Below are positions 23,571-34,709 of a stretch of DNA of 64,000 nt, in pieces; the stretch's first letter is position 1, and each line of letters begins with the position of its first letter. This stretch comes from Rhodamnia argentea (lineage: Eukaryota; Streptophyta; Magnoliopsida; Myrtales; Myrtaceae): the NCBI RefSeq assembly GCF_020921035.1, contig NC_063154.1, forward strand, positions 6,324,001 to 6,388,000, in the 5' to 3' direction. Below the pieces are notes generated by a model that did not search any database, was not told the DNA's origin, and saw only the letters and a list, made by a program, of their open reading frames with translations. Both the position numbers and the translations under genes were made by a program.

Positions 23571-24460
23571 TCAGTTATAGCATTCGACTAAAATTTACTA
23601 CCTAACAATCTAATTAACCTTTTTTAAAAGGGTTTAGATGAAATTTCGCTGGCAAAATTCGTCGACGAAAATCGGAGCCCAATTCATATAAAAAAAGAAA
23701 AAGATGTTATGTTATTGTTTAGCTAGAAGTCATATATTGCGGAAGCTTGGCATTTCGCCGAGTCCAGTCCTCCGGACTGGAGCCTAAAGAATCTGCATTT
23801 ACAAGTGTTTCAAAGACAATCCTCTCGAAATTTACCATAAGAATTGAACGTAATGCCGGACTACATTTAAATACTCTCGACCAAATGCGGGTCGTTCCTC
23901 GATGCTTAACCGACGACACTAAACAATAGAAAACCTATAAAAATCCGAGCTCTCACCCGACAGCCTCACCCCTTGAAGGCGAGATAAGCCAGCAAGAATT
24001 AGAGGGCTCTCGAAATTCGAGTCAAGTTATTCCTGGATGCTTTTTACCTTTTCGTTGGGCACCTGTTCCGAGACGACCACGGATGTCGAGATCGAATTGT
24101 GTGCGATGTCGGCCTCCACAAAGACAGAATTCGATATCAGGTGGTCAACAAATCCAAAATGTGCATTGCCGAAAAAATAAATAGATTTAACTACCACAAG
24201 TTTTGGACAACGAAAGACTCCTCATTGCGTGATTTCCCGTTGGAACAAAGGGCCGGAAGCACGAGCCCCTTTTTGAATATCAGCCCATGAAAAACGTGGG
24301 GCCCCCAAGTGACTCAACGGCCTATGCTGATGTGTTTTTTTTTTTTGGTCGCAAGGCCTATGTTAATTTTTTTGGTCGCTTGGTTTTGTATGCTCTTTTT
24401 TTTGGGACTTTTATAAGACATTGCGGCAATGTCCAAAAAAAAAAAAAAAAGGCCAATGTG
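23571..24460. other. Intergenic, no feature recognised
   Basis: About 890 bases. Only short frames and poly-A/poly-T tracts are visible. No known family. Confidence 0.5.
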
Positions 24461-24461
24461 C

Positions 24462-24880
24462 AATGACCTCCATGAACTTTTAATTTAGTCGATGTAGTCC
24501 ATGAACTATTGATAAGTATTCAATCTTGTGAAAATTTATTAAAGTTAATGGATTCTGCAGATATAATTTTCAATCCGTTTAAAGAGTGAGCAATGGAAAA
24601 AAAAAAGTTTCGGTGTAAGATATTCATCTCAAATCAATATGCAACAATTCACGTCATCAAATAGCGAAAGACAAGTTAACACAGTTTTTTTTTTTTTTCC
24701 TTTTCTACAGCAGATGGATAAAAAGACGAACATTCGACTCGTCATTCATAAATATCCAACTTGGCATACTATAATCCACGTCATCGAGTATGTTTGTTTT
24801 GTCGATTGACCGATTGCATTGAACATTTACCAATATTTTAGGGACCACGTCGAACAAATTATAAGTCTAAAGATGGCAAT
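24462..24880. repeat. Degenerate or interrupted family C element
   Basis: The left phrase 'gaacttttaatttagtcgatg' and right phrase 'gggaccacgtcgaacaaatt' are the outer inverted pair of family C, but the DNA between them (about 24560-24810) does not match the family centre, so another insertion or heavy decay has intervened. Confidence 0.4.
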
Positions 24881-25158
24881 GCGTGTCGGGTCCGAAGTTT
24901 CAAGGATTATTTGGGCCGTTTTCGGTTCGGTCCGGTCTGGGCGGTTCCTAATCCAGTCGATCGATCATGGCATCATGCTATGTAATCCTCATTTTCTACT
25001 ATAAAAAGAAGACAAAAACTCCCCAAAAAAAAAATGGGGCCTAAAATTACAGAAAATTCGCGCTGTCTTTCGTTTTTCATTTTTTTTTTTCTCTGTACCC
25101 CAGGAATAACGGCCAAGATCCGTTTTTGGTTCCCAAACTCGCGCACTCTTGAACACGA

Positions 25159-25165
25159 TATAAAG
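25159..25165 (+). promoter_or_regulatory. TATA box of the 14-3-3 gene
   Basis: TATAAAG lies 116 bases upstream of the 14-3-3 start codon, followed by a pyrimidine-rich leader (CTTCTC and CTCTCTCT runs at about 25205-25270) typical of highly expressed plant genes. Transcription would begin near 25190. Confidence 0.55.
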
Positions 25166-25274
25166 CCACACCCTCGCGCTTTGCCTCCCGTTTCGCTCCC
25201 ACTCCTCTTCCTTCTCCTTCTCCCTCCTCCTCTGGTTATTGCTTCTCTCGATTTCATCTCTCTCTCTCTCAACA

Positions 25275-27508
25275 ATGTCGTCGGAGAAGGAGCGAGAAAC
25301 TCACGTTTACATGGCCAAGCTCGCCGAACAGGCCGAGCGTTACGACGGTAACTTGCTTTCCGCTTGTTTTTTTTTTTTTTTTGGGGAGGGGGGGGTGGTG
25401 TGGCTTTTTCAATCGCTCTATCTCTGTAATGCGTTCGGGAATGTGCCGGTAATAGCACTTTCTCGATGATCGTGGCTTTTCCGGATCTTACATTTTTCAT
25501 AATGTGGATGAATTATCGGTAGAAGAGGTTGCCGGATGGATGACGTGATGCGGTAGAGGGAATCGAAATGTGAATGACGCTCGACAAGGCTGTTAGATTT
25601 CGATTTGCTGCTTATTTGCTTTTGTTAGGAAAATGCATGTGGAAAAGATTGAAAACCGTTGTGTTTGATTCCTAGTTTGGTGTGGAGATGTGGCTGGCAT
25701 CCGCAAGGAAGTGTTGATATCGTGAATTATTGCCATATCAGGGTAAGGTACCTTGGCGCCGCAGTTTATCCTGACATGTTGATGGAGACTATTACTGCCC
25801 TTTCTGTTTGGATTGTGGTTGATGACCAAAAATGGAATTTTGATGAATGAACTTCTTAAGATTTCAAGATCCATGTGTGAATCTGTTGTTGGGATAGGCA
25901 GCTGTTTATCAGCTATGAGGGGACTGCATTTTCCTCAAGATATTTTACCTTCATGTAATCAATGCAGAAATGGTAGAGTGCATGAAGAAGGTTGCTAAGC
26001 TTGATCTAGATCTGACTGTGGAGGAGAGGAATCTCCTTTCTGTTGGCTATAAGAATGTGATTGGCGCCAGGCGAGCCTCGTGGCGCATCATGTCCTCAAT
26101 TGAGCAGAAGGAAGAGTCTAAGGGCAATGAACACAATGTCAAACTGGTTCGGGATTACCGACAGAAGGTAGAGGAGGAGCTCTCCAAGATCTGCAATGAC
26201 ATTCTGTCCATCATAGACAAGCACCTGATTCCGTCCTCCAATGCTGGAGAAGCCACTGTTTTCTATTATAAAATGTGAGTCCTTTTGCTTGAAAGTGCAT
26301 TTCATTTCTGCTGGATTGAAACTACAGTTTCCATGCAGTCTTCCCTCTGATAAGCCACATAACATGAGAACAAAATGGGTTTCTCAAGTGTTACAATTTC
26401 TGTTCCTGTCTCATTTATGTCAGTCTCTACTGTCTGGTTGCAAGCTTAAAAACATCAGCATATCCCAAAAGAAAAAGTTATAGAAGAGATTTGGTTTGAA
26501 GTGGCTTAGACATGTGATCCACCTTCATTTAATAGATTCGCCACTCTCTTACCTCTTTATGTTATCGACTTTAATGCTACTTACAAGTCAGCACAGAGAT
26601 GATGTGTAAAAATTTCAAGAAAATCATGTATAGTTGTTCTTTATAGATGAATTTGCTATCTGCCTAAATATAGGAAAGGGGACTATTACCGCTACCTTGC
26701 TGAGTTCAAGACTGACCAGGAAAGGAAAGAGGCTGCAGAGCAATCTCTGAAAGGCTATGAGGCATGTTGATTTGAAGTCAGATTACAAATGCATTGCTAG
26801 TGTATTGTAATTCAGTATCTAATAGTGCTGTTATCACTTATAAACTCCATTGTCATTCTGTATAGGCTGCTTCAAGCACTGCGAACACAGAACTCCCATC
26901 GACCCACCCAATCCGTCTAGGCCTTGCCCTCAACTTCTCTGTATTCTACTATGAGATAATGAATTCCCCAGAAAGGTACTTATTCCTGACCGACTGAAAA
27001 TACACACTCAACTGGCAGTCTTGCCTGAGGATGCAATAGTGATACATCGATGGTACATGCAGGGCCTGCCATTTAGCTAAGCAAGCTTTTGATGAAGCAA
27101 TTGCAGAGTTGGACACGTTGAGTGAGGAGTCCTACAAGGACAGCACTCTCATTATGCAACTATTGAGAGATAACCTGACTCTCTGGACCTCTGATTTGCC
27201 TGAAGATGGAGGTATTTGTTAAATAATGGACAGCAGAAACATGTCATAGATATAGTCTCGAAATGATTTTCAGTAATTGTTGGGGCGGGACTGTAAACAA
27301 TTGGAAAAGAAATGGCATGGTTGTCACTGATGTCCTTTTGAGAACTCAGCTTCTCACTTATGTACTCTATGCAGGTGAAGATGGCATCAAAGTTGAAGAA
27401 CCTAAATCTGCTGAACCCGAGGTACATGTTAGAGAACTTTTTTGGGCATCCACAGGACACATTTATCTGCCGCTGTTAATAAGATCTTCTTGCTTTGTGC
27501 AGCACTGA
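25275..27508 (+). CDS. 14-3-3 protein, epsilon group, GF14 iota-like
   Basis: Seven coding exons: 25275-25347, 25968-26274, 26674-26761, 26866-26975, 27063-27211, 27375-27421, 27503-27508. They total 780 nt (259 aa). [20 protein letters not shown] (about residues 44-63) is the first 14-3-3 signature and [18 protein letters not shown] the second. The dimer helix and phosphopeptide-groove residues (Lys, Arg, Arg, Tyr) look intact. Overall sequence is closest to Arabidopsis GRF12 (GF14 iota), an epsilon-group member. These proteins bind phosphoserine motifs on client enzymes and transcription factors in cytosol and nucleus. Intron 3 uses a GC donor (GAG/GCATGT), required to keep the normal reading frame. 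The last intron is 81 nt, in frame and without a stop, so retention would add 27 residues before the same His-stop end. Confidence 0.95.
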
Positions 27509-27882
27509 CCAATGTCTCTGTTATCAAGACATGGGCGTTAAACTACAAGGGTGCATCCATAGATGCAGTCTTTCTTCTTCTCCGGCAGACTAAGCAGACA
27601 ACATGGAAACCTGCAAGCAGTTACTTCGAGCTCTGTTGCGAAAGCAAAAGTGCAGCAGATTGCTTCACCTCAGTTTCGCTTTTTTATCTTTGGACTTTTC
27701 TTTTTTCTGCAGTTCATGTTTTCACTCAATGCTTGATCATGTAAACGCGGACTCTGGATTTCGATACTCTGATTATCTTATGTTGCCATCGCCCGACTGT
27801 ACCCTGGCTTTTGCGTCATGTTTCTGTTTAAAATTTAATTCCATTTTTTCTCGGAGATACCATCAGTGTTCAATTTAAAGCT

Positions 27883-28299
27883 TTATAGGTGGCCAACGGT
27901 GGATCCTATATATCCTCTACGCCTAAGCGGTCCTTCCACGAAGTGATGAAGAATAATTTTTCCCCGAGGAGCTTGCCGTTGGTCCGCTTGCGTGAAACAA
28001 CTTTGTGGCCTTTTAAAGACGATCGGTTGAGAGGGTCTAGCAAAACCCAAAAGCACGATTATTTGAGATATATGGTGAGTTAGTGTGCTGTCGGTCCCAT
28101 GTTTAAAGAAGCCAACATCAAATCCTTTCACGAGTCTAATTGAATCTGCAATTGGAAATCGCGCTTCCGACACCGATACCGGACAGAAAATTGAAGGGTT
28201 CGGCCGACATTCCCTACTCTTTATAGCCGTTGTTTTTTGTACGGGTGGTGTAACAAGGGTGGCACCAAACTGAGCAAGAATGTTTTGAAACCCCACCAC
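27883..28299 (-). other. Open frame of 138 codons, unidentified, possibly organelle-derived
   Basis: A clean frame with no similarity that I can name, between the convergent 14-3-3 and EAF7-like genes. The peptide includes QFGATLVTPPVQKTTAIKS and SVSEARFPIADSIRLVKGF. Base composition (about 48% GC) is higher than its surroundings, and the block continues to about 28580 with similar texture ('ccccaccaccccggccc', 'gacaggaatcgaacagcg'). The texture reminds me of plant mitochondrial DNA, but I cannot match it to a specific gene. It has no TATA box, signal peptide or splice pattern that would argue for a nuclear gene. It might be a mitochondrial (NUMT) insertion; this is a guess. Confidence 0.3.
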
Positions 28300-28599
28300 C
28301 CCGGCCCTTCACCCGGATGAACTTTCATCCGTCCAAGAATAGATTCTTGCATACCCTAAGGACAGGAATCGAACAGCGTACTATCCGTAATCAAAAGCGG
28401 AACTTTCACGCGAGGGCACAACTTGCTCTCACCCAAAGGGCTAGAAACCCAAACAAGGCAGCTCAACAAATTTTTACCATCCCTAACTTGGACATTCAAA
28501 TTTTAATAAACCGTTCCTTCAAAGCACAAGCGGCAACTTTAAATTGGCCGATTTCACAGAAGCAAGTGTCCAGTCCTTAGGCCTTTCTGTTCACCTTTC

Positions 28600-28959
28600 A
28601 GCATGATTTATGAACGATCATCTTATTGATTCTCAAAACACTGCGAGATTCATAACCTGGAAAATCTCCTTTTGCAAGTGATTACATGTATTTTGTATCT
28701 CGAAACGATCCATCCTGCATGCCGATACTCCCACAACATTCTGTCTCGCTCTCAATTAAATCCACCAGGAATCGGAGAACTGGAAAGGAAAGCTGAATTA
28801 TGTACATCGCGTCAGCCGTCGCAATGACAACATTATTCTCGCAAGTTATGGACTAAGCATGTACGGCAAATTGACAAATTCATCCCATGAACATGCTGGG
28901 GGCAATGATATAGCTAAGGTCTCCAGACTCGAAAATAATATGTACCATTCTTCTCGGGA
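28600..28959. other. Downstream region of the EAF7-like gene
   Basis: About 360 bases left of the EAF7-like stop codon, therefore its likely 3' UTR and terminator region on the minus strand. No other feature is seen. Confidence 0.4.
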
Positions 28960-30228
28960 TTAAAGCTCTTCCTTGACGAAATAGCTTGGCGGCAAGCTGA
29001 AATCTTCCTCTTGGTTTAGAATCTCAGATTCATCCTCATCTGGTTTCTGACCACAAAAGGCAATGAACAATATCAACAAGCGTGCTTCCATATCCTTGAA
29101 ACAGAAACAACAGGCATACAAAATATGCACCCAGAATAGCTAGCTCTCTACATCCATGGAATCAGGGTGCCGGTCTTTGAGATTAAGTTGGGAACTTTCG
29201 TCATATCGATCAATCAAAGAAGCAAAATTTACTTCGCCATTGCTTCATCGCCGCATTCACACGATGAATGATCAGGAATATACACAACCCACAAAAAAAA
29301 AAAAAAGAAGAAGAAAAAGAGCAGCTTAAATAGACCAAGTACCAGCATGTCTAAGTTGTAGAAACGATCCAGCAATTGCAAAACCTCGTCGGCAGAGAAA
29401 TGGCGGTCGAAGCTGGGAAAAGCAGCGAGCACGTCATGAGAGACTTGGAAAAACTAGATAAATCATCTATTTTCTCTGGACAAACTGAACAGGTAACACC
29501 CAAAGGGTGAAGGGATATTTAAAGAGGAAAGAACCTTCTTCGCAGGTGCTCCATTAGCCCGTAAAGGACGAAGTGCCGATGTATACCTGCAAGTGATGGC
29601 TGCTTAACCCTTGGAAGCATTCGAAACCAATTCGATGAACACAGAGTTTTCAAGAAATGGAAATGGATCGTAATGTCTGTACCCGCATTCCACACACACT
29701 AGCAGACAGATAAAAAAAAACTGTAATCTACAAGAATTGCAATTGTAGTCCTCCAAAAGAGAACTGAATTGCCCAGGAAACAGACAAAGCAGGTAGGACT
29801 AACTGTTGTTGTCGGGAAAAATTAGTTGATTGCAGTCAATAAAAAGGAAAGTGCAAGGCGACAAAGTTGTCGCCTTTTGCCATCGCCCTGAACAGGCACC
29901 ACGAGAGCAAGCTATCGATCGAAACTCGACTCACCTCGCAATTTAGCGGGAGGGTACCTCTCGAGAGCTTCCAGCAGCCTGAGCTCCAATTCGACCTGCG
30001 ATTGCTCCTTCTCGCGGGCGCAAATGGATCGGATGTCAGAATCAGAACTCATTTTCCAGCTACGAAACGACCAGTTGCATCAAACACGGGGATCAACGAA
30101 GATACCTGAGGGAGAGAAGACGCAGAGGAAAGAGGCGCCTTGCACGGAGAATGCACCGACACCCCGTCTTGCTCCTCCTCCTTGCAACCGCCGACGTTGC
30201 CTCCGCCGCCGTTGCCTCCGCCGGCCAT
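28960..30228 (-). CDS. EAF7/MRGBP-like subunit of the NuA4 histone acetyltransferase
   Basis: Five small coding exons: 30106-30228, 29935-29995, 29535-29586, 29343-29412, 28960-29046. They sum to 393 nt (130 aa) in one frame with GT-AG introns. After a Gly-rich and acidic N-terminus (residues 1-41) comes VELELRLLEALERYPPAKLR, then GIHRHFVLYGLMEHLRR, FDRHFSADEVLQLLDRFYNL and KPDEDESEILNQEEDFSLP, which together are the complete CT20/EAF7 domain. Proteins of this family (yeast Eaf7, human MRGBP) bind MRG-domain proteins within NuA4, which acetylates histones H4 and H2A. The length is normal for plant members. The start is the ATG giving MAGGGNGGGG; an alternative upstream Met in the same frame exists but gives an unlikely extension. 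Confidence 0.88.
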
Positions 30229-30570
30229 CGGGGTGACGAATCTGCGCAAGCAGTCGGGCAGATTTTCAAGAGAAATCGGGAGCAAAACGATTCATTTTTA
30301 TCTTCAGTTGGTTTTTTCTTGGGTTTAGGGTATCCCGGTTTGATCGTAATGGACTTGTTTTTATACCAGGCCTCATCGCCTCCCCATTGGGCTTTCGTTT
30401 TCTTTTTCTTTTTTCCTTTTTTATTTACACCATGTCCCAGCACGTTCCCGTTTTTTGGAACCGGAAGGAGAACCTCTCACCGATAATAAGTTATATCTAA
30501 ACATTTGGGTAGACGATGAACATATTTTTTTTTATACGTATATTTGTTTTTGTAAGCAATATTAATGATC
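30229..30570 (-). promoter_or_regulatory. Upstream region of the EAF7-like gene
   Basis: Contains a T/C-rich stretch (30390-30425) on the plus strand. On the minus strand the likely leader runs from about 30380 to the ATG. I find no clear TATA box. Confidence 0.3.
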
Positions 30571-30571
30571 A

Positions 30572-30640
30572 TTTTTTTGAAAAATATTTTTCAAATCACT
30601 TATTTTCTGCGAAACAAACGAAGTCCGAAATCGTAGAAGG
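30572..30640. repeat. Family G MITE terminus
   Basis: The phrase 'tgaaaaatatttttcaaatc' followed by 'cttattttctgcgaaacaaac' is the right-hand end of the family G MITE (compare 6884-6943). The partner left end may be the poorly conserved 'tatttgtttttgtaagc' near 30540. Confidence 0.45.
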
Positions 30641-31671
30641 CGTAACAGCATAAAAAGGCGTATCACGTGAAATACTCGAATTCTGTATAGAGATGAGAAG
30701 ATTAAGTGAAAGATCGAAAAAGATTGAGCGGGATTAAGCAGCTCCATCAATTACATGTTCTAATGCAAAACACACAGCAGACATAACTAGACTATTGAAT
30801 ACATACCTCACTCTTCTGTTCTTTTTCATGAGTATGCTGCGGGGGAGATCTCCTGCAAAACATCCAACGAGATTTTTAATTCGGTGTGGTGGCTTCCATG
30901 TTGGATTTGCAGCAGCAATCTTGTGAGCAAATACTTAATAGCGCACACAAACACATGTAGATCCAAAAGAGCTCAGAGAAGATCTTGAAAATCATGATGG
31001 TAAATGCAAGCATGGTGGATTTAGACAAGCAGGGAAATTATCTAGTGTTGATTTTGTTTCAATAATTGATCATGCAAACAAGATATCTGGATCCAAACTC
31101 AGAATCTAACGTGCCTAAGAGAGCGGGGTACACTCAAAGAAGAAATCACAAAGCCATTATTACTCATCGAAACGACACCGACATACCTCTGATCGGAATG
31201 GAGTCGAGCAACTAGAATGGAGATTGGTGAGCAACCGGGGTGGAGTCGAGCCACTATAGAGGAGGAGAGCGGAGAGTGAGAAATGAGAGAGAGAGAGAGA
31301 TAAAAAGGCGGCGAGACAGGTAGAATTATAAAAGAGAAAGAACTTAGGGTTAAGAGTCACGGATGAACCGATTTGATTTCCAAGTAAAAAAACCGGTTCA
31401 AGGTATAGAACCAAGAATCGGACCGATTCATGTCTGAACCCGCCTTTAAACAATAAGTTCCTGAATTGGACCGACCTGATTTCTCACCTATATATAATTA
31501 AAGTTATCCTATTTTTCATTTCATTGAATGTTCAAAGTGGCATAAATATATGACGAGAAGTTTATTCACAAGGATTATCTCCTGGAGTAAAACATGCGGC
31601 TCTAAATTGCAAGGGATTGCTCGTTAATCTTGCAATAAGTACTTTTGTGGAACTCTCAACTCTGCGCCTAA

Positions 31672-31672
<1 letters not shown>
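30641..31672. other. Intergenic, no gene recognised
   Basis: About 1 kb. The stretch 31180-31265 has two partial copies of 'ggaatggagtcgagcaact'/'ggggtggagtcgagccact'. The stretch 31365-31480 carries 'gaaccgatttg' and 'aaaccggttcaagg' phrases like those in a small repeat near 53.26-53.59 kb. I see no supported gene. Confidence 0.45.
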
Positions 31673-31710
<38 letters not shown>

Positions 31711-31711
31711 T
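31671..31711. repeat. (AAT)n microsatellite
   Basis: Roughly 13 uninterrupted AAT/ATA trinucleotide units. Useful as a length-polymorphic marker. Confidence 0.95.
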
Positions 31712-32124
31712 CTCAACTTATTTTGCTTCCAATTAAAATTTGTACTTTTTAATCCGACGCCCCGAAATACTGTGCAATAATAGTAAACTAGTTTTTATGT
31801 GCTCAATTATGAAAAAAAAATGGTAAAATAAAATAGGCATAATTTATGTGCTCAATTATGCGTGTCAACAATAATCTAAAACTCCATTTTTTTTCATAAC
31901 TCTTTCCGTTTCATACTTCCTCGAAAGATTTTTCTTATTTTATCTCAAAACTATAGTTGCATAGCTGCATGTAAAATTTCATACACCACTATTACAAATT
32001 TTTCATTGTTGTTGAGTCCTTGTAACATTGTGGGATTGACCGGATATGAATCACATGAATGCAGGTTATGCATCGTAATGAAAAACAATTTCGAATCATC
32101 TTTGCCTACAAACAAGGAAGCTAT

Positions 32125-32988
32125 ATGTAATGCAATAATGAATCTTATGGAGAGTCCTTGACCAATAGGAAAATCCCAATGAATCGACCCTTTCGATACA
32201 ATTAAAAAAAAAAAAAAAAAACCCCAAGGGCACCATATTCTAAGAGCCAATGGCGCCCAAACTATGTGACTAAATCAGGCCTCTATCTGTTCTAGGTCGA
32301 GGACTCCATCTCCTTCCCCTTTTTCAAACTCTGATTTGTATTTTTTATAGAGAAATCCTTGATAAACGATGGAACAAGATATAGTTTGCATCATATCTAA
32401 GGGATTCCTTGGTTTGGGCCGAAGAAGCAACGTCACTCGATTATTGTCAAATTGGTTGTAAGTTTTTTTTGTCTGCGATGATTCCAATTGAGCACCTTCT
32501 ACTTCTAATAGGCCACAAACTAAATCAAAATCATTCTCAGCGAGTCCATAAGAAGTGATCTCGTTTTTTTCACTGGGTTCGAGTAGAGACCAAAGGTCTC
32601 GAGCAATTGATATGCCGTAACAACTCAAAAGAAAAAGACGTATCGTTAATTTCTTCATGCTCGCTGCAAATTCGAAGTGCCATTTGTACAAATAAGAATC
32701 TCCTTCATAACATGATTTCTTCTTCATATTGATAGATATATGTTCTATGGGGCAAGTACTTAGAAGTGCATTTGTGCAATAGCCCTTCTTATCCAATAGA
32801 AAATGGTCCCATGATCCTAAATCGATCTTACCCGAGATTGAAAATCCCAAGTTTATCTATGAAGAACAAATCTACTTGTGTCTAGAATTGATTTCTTCTG
32901 TGTAATACTAATCGATAGAACTTCATTGGTAAGTGCTACGAGATCTCGTACATTGAAACCTATGGTTACGAACCCGATCCATACTAAA
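32125..32988 (-). pseudogene. ycf2: Plastid ycf2 fragment inserted in the nucleus (NUPT)
   Basis: On the minus strand the sequence follows the C-terminal part of plastid Ycf2 for about 860 bases. In order: RDLVALTNE and [10 protein letters not shown] (about 32890-32960), MKKKSC then EGDSYLYKW (about 32690-32730), [40 protein letters not shown], a degraded match to YESEFEEGEGEGVLD (about 32280-32330), and finally the [20 protein letters not shown] region (about 32150-32250). A 191-codon stretch is open (32275-32850), but the frame changes on both sides, and a long poly-T interrupts the 32205-32222 segment. Nucleotide divergence from the plastid sequence as I remember it is substantial, so this is an old transfer, not plastid contamination. 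It is not expected to be expressed. Confidence 0.88.
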
Positions 32989-33366
32989 AATTGTAATCTT
33001 TATCATTTTTTTTTGGACAAAAATCTTTATCATGTTAGAAAAACAGAAATATATGAGAACTACAAAAGAACTTAAAATATTATCACGTTTTACATTGCGC
33101 AATGAATCATGCGCACGAATTCGTGGACCATCTTTTTCAAATGTGCGTGCCAAAGCAACCAACTAATTAAACTAACGATCTCGTTTCAAAAGTGTTGCAT
33201 GCCACTTTCGGAGTTCTCCACGTTGTTTTCCCGGTGTTTATACTGTATTTCCACTTTCCACACGCAATATATTATCTTTGCTTTGGTGTACTTTGCCGTC
33301 CAAGAGATGGGATTGATTAAAAACTTAACCGGGACCCGTGTATCCTACTCCGTGTTAGGCCAAGAG

Positions 33367-33915
33367 AGATGGGAAAAATTATCAAAAAAATCATAAATTA
33401 ATTCCCTTTTACCAATTAAGTCAAACACCTTTTAATTTTACCGATTGAGTCCTAAATATTTTCATGTTTTGCTAATTGTGTCCGTCCAGCCGGTTTTGAT
33501 TAAAAATCATTGGTGTGAATGCCTGTTGTCTTATGTGGCACAAATGACGGTGATGTGAACGAGGGTCGGTAAAGCCCCGCCTAGTTTGGGCAAGAGTGTT
33601 ACGGCCCTCACTAGCCACGGGCGAGGGTAAACCCCTTGCCCGTGGTTGGCGAGGGTTGCGAGCCCCTCGCCCAAACCAAACGAGGGTCTCTAGCCATATA
33701 TGTAAAAATAAAAAATAAAAATTGTCCATATCATAGCCAATTGCGCTACACGGAACGGTTGACGTCCAATTAGCGATTTTCGGACAATATTAGAGAACTC
33801 AATTAGCAAAACTTGAAAAGATCTATGACTCAATTGACAAAATTAAGAAAGGTTCATGATTGAATTGGTAAAGGTGTAATAAATTTAGGGTTTTTGGGAT
33901 GGTTTTCCCCTAAGG
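33367..33915. repeat. Family A MITE, complete, about 550 bp
   Basis: It opens 'gatgggaaaaattatcaaaa' and closes 'tttttgggatggttttcccc'. The arms pair through 'ttgattaaaaatcattgg' and 'ccaattagcgattttcgg'. The GC-rich core at 33555-33690 contains inverted 'ggcgagggttgcgagcccctcg'-like text, producing spurious open frames. It is noncoding. Confidence 0.75.
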
Positions 33916-34443
33916 ATGCCATTCTCGTGCAAACTAAGTTGCAACTTGGACTTTTTTCGGCCAGCATTCGTGCATTCGGCCTCACATCCACGCGTGTTCC
34001 TGTTTTACAGGTGCACGAAGCAAAAACCGGCACTTCCAATTAGATTCTTGATCGGTTATGTTGAAAAGAAAATCGATTCATCCGGAAAATATACATAAAA
34101 AGGAATAAAATTGGAATGTTTTTTTCTCTACAAAATTACTTTGCAAGATGATATAACCGGTTAACAATATTCGAAACACAGAATAGAAAACGATTCTCGT
34201 AACATGTTTACGCGCGCAGGACCTTCCGCTGACGACAAAAACGAATCGAAAACATTTGGGACGTCACTGTCGTTAACGAACCGCCGCTGTCGCCGTCCCG
34301 ACGCCGTCGCCCGCCGCCCGCCAAAGTTGAGCTCGTGCATGACCTCACTCTCTCAGTCTCCGCTCCTCGTTGTCCAATCATCAGAGAAGGCATGATGCCG
34401 CCCCCCATGCGTCTCTTCTCTGACAGCGATGGCCTCTCGTTTA

Positions 34444-34482
<39 letters not shown>

Positions 34483-34709
34483 CCCCACCACTTTTTGGCA
34501 CCCCACCCAAGGAAGAAGATCAATCAACCGGCTACTTTTTTATGAGTTAAATCTCGGCTTCGAGTTCAACTCTCTTTGATTCCATCGACGTTAGCGTTGT
34601 CGCTTCTGCAGTTCCTTCTCACTGCTTAAGCTCATCCCCTTTTATAGTGACCACCCCCGAGTAAAGCTACCGTTTTCGTAGCTTCCTCTCTTCGTTTTTT
34701 GATCGGGAG
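33916..34709 (+). promoter_or_regulatory. Upstream region and leader of the TPT gene
   Basis: It contains a pure (CT)n run at about 34446-34482 and a short GC-rich patch at 34260-34420 with open frames that I do not call as genes. A weak TATA-like 'ttttatagtg' lies near 34640, about 70 bases before the ATG. Confidence 0.35.
34446..34482. repeat. (CT)n microsatellite in the TPT upstream region
   Basis: About 18 CT units without interruption, within 270 bases of the TPT start codon. CT tracts are frequent in plant 5' regions. Confidence 0.9.

Noticed and set aside
28355-28400. Possible tRNA 3' half ('gttcgattcctgtcc' on the minus strand)
   Set aside because: The T-arm stem does not pair and no anticodon arm is present.
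32275-32850. 191-codon frame as a nuclear gene
   Set aside because: The peptide is plastid Ycf2 and the homology continues beyond both ends in other frames, so it is a decayed insertion.
34204-34510. Overlapping frames on both strands before TPT
   Set aside because: Low-complexity Arg/Glu or Ser/Leu peptides caused by the CT microsatellite and a GC-rich leader.
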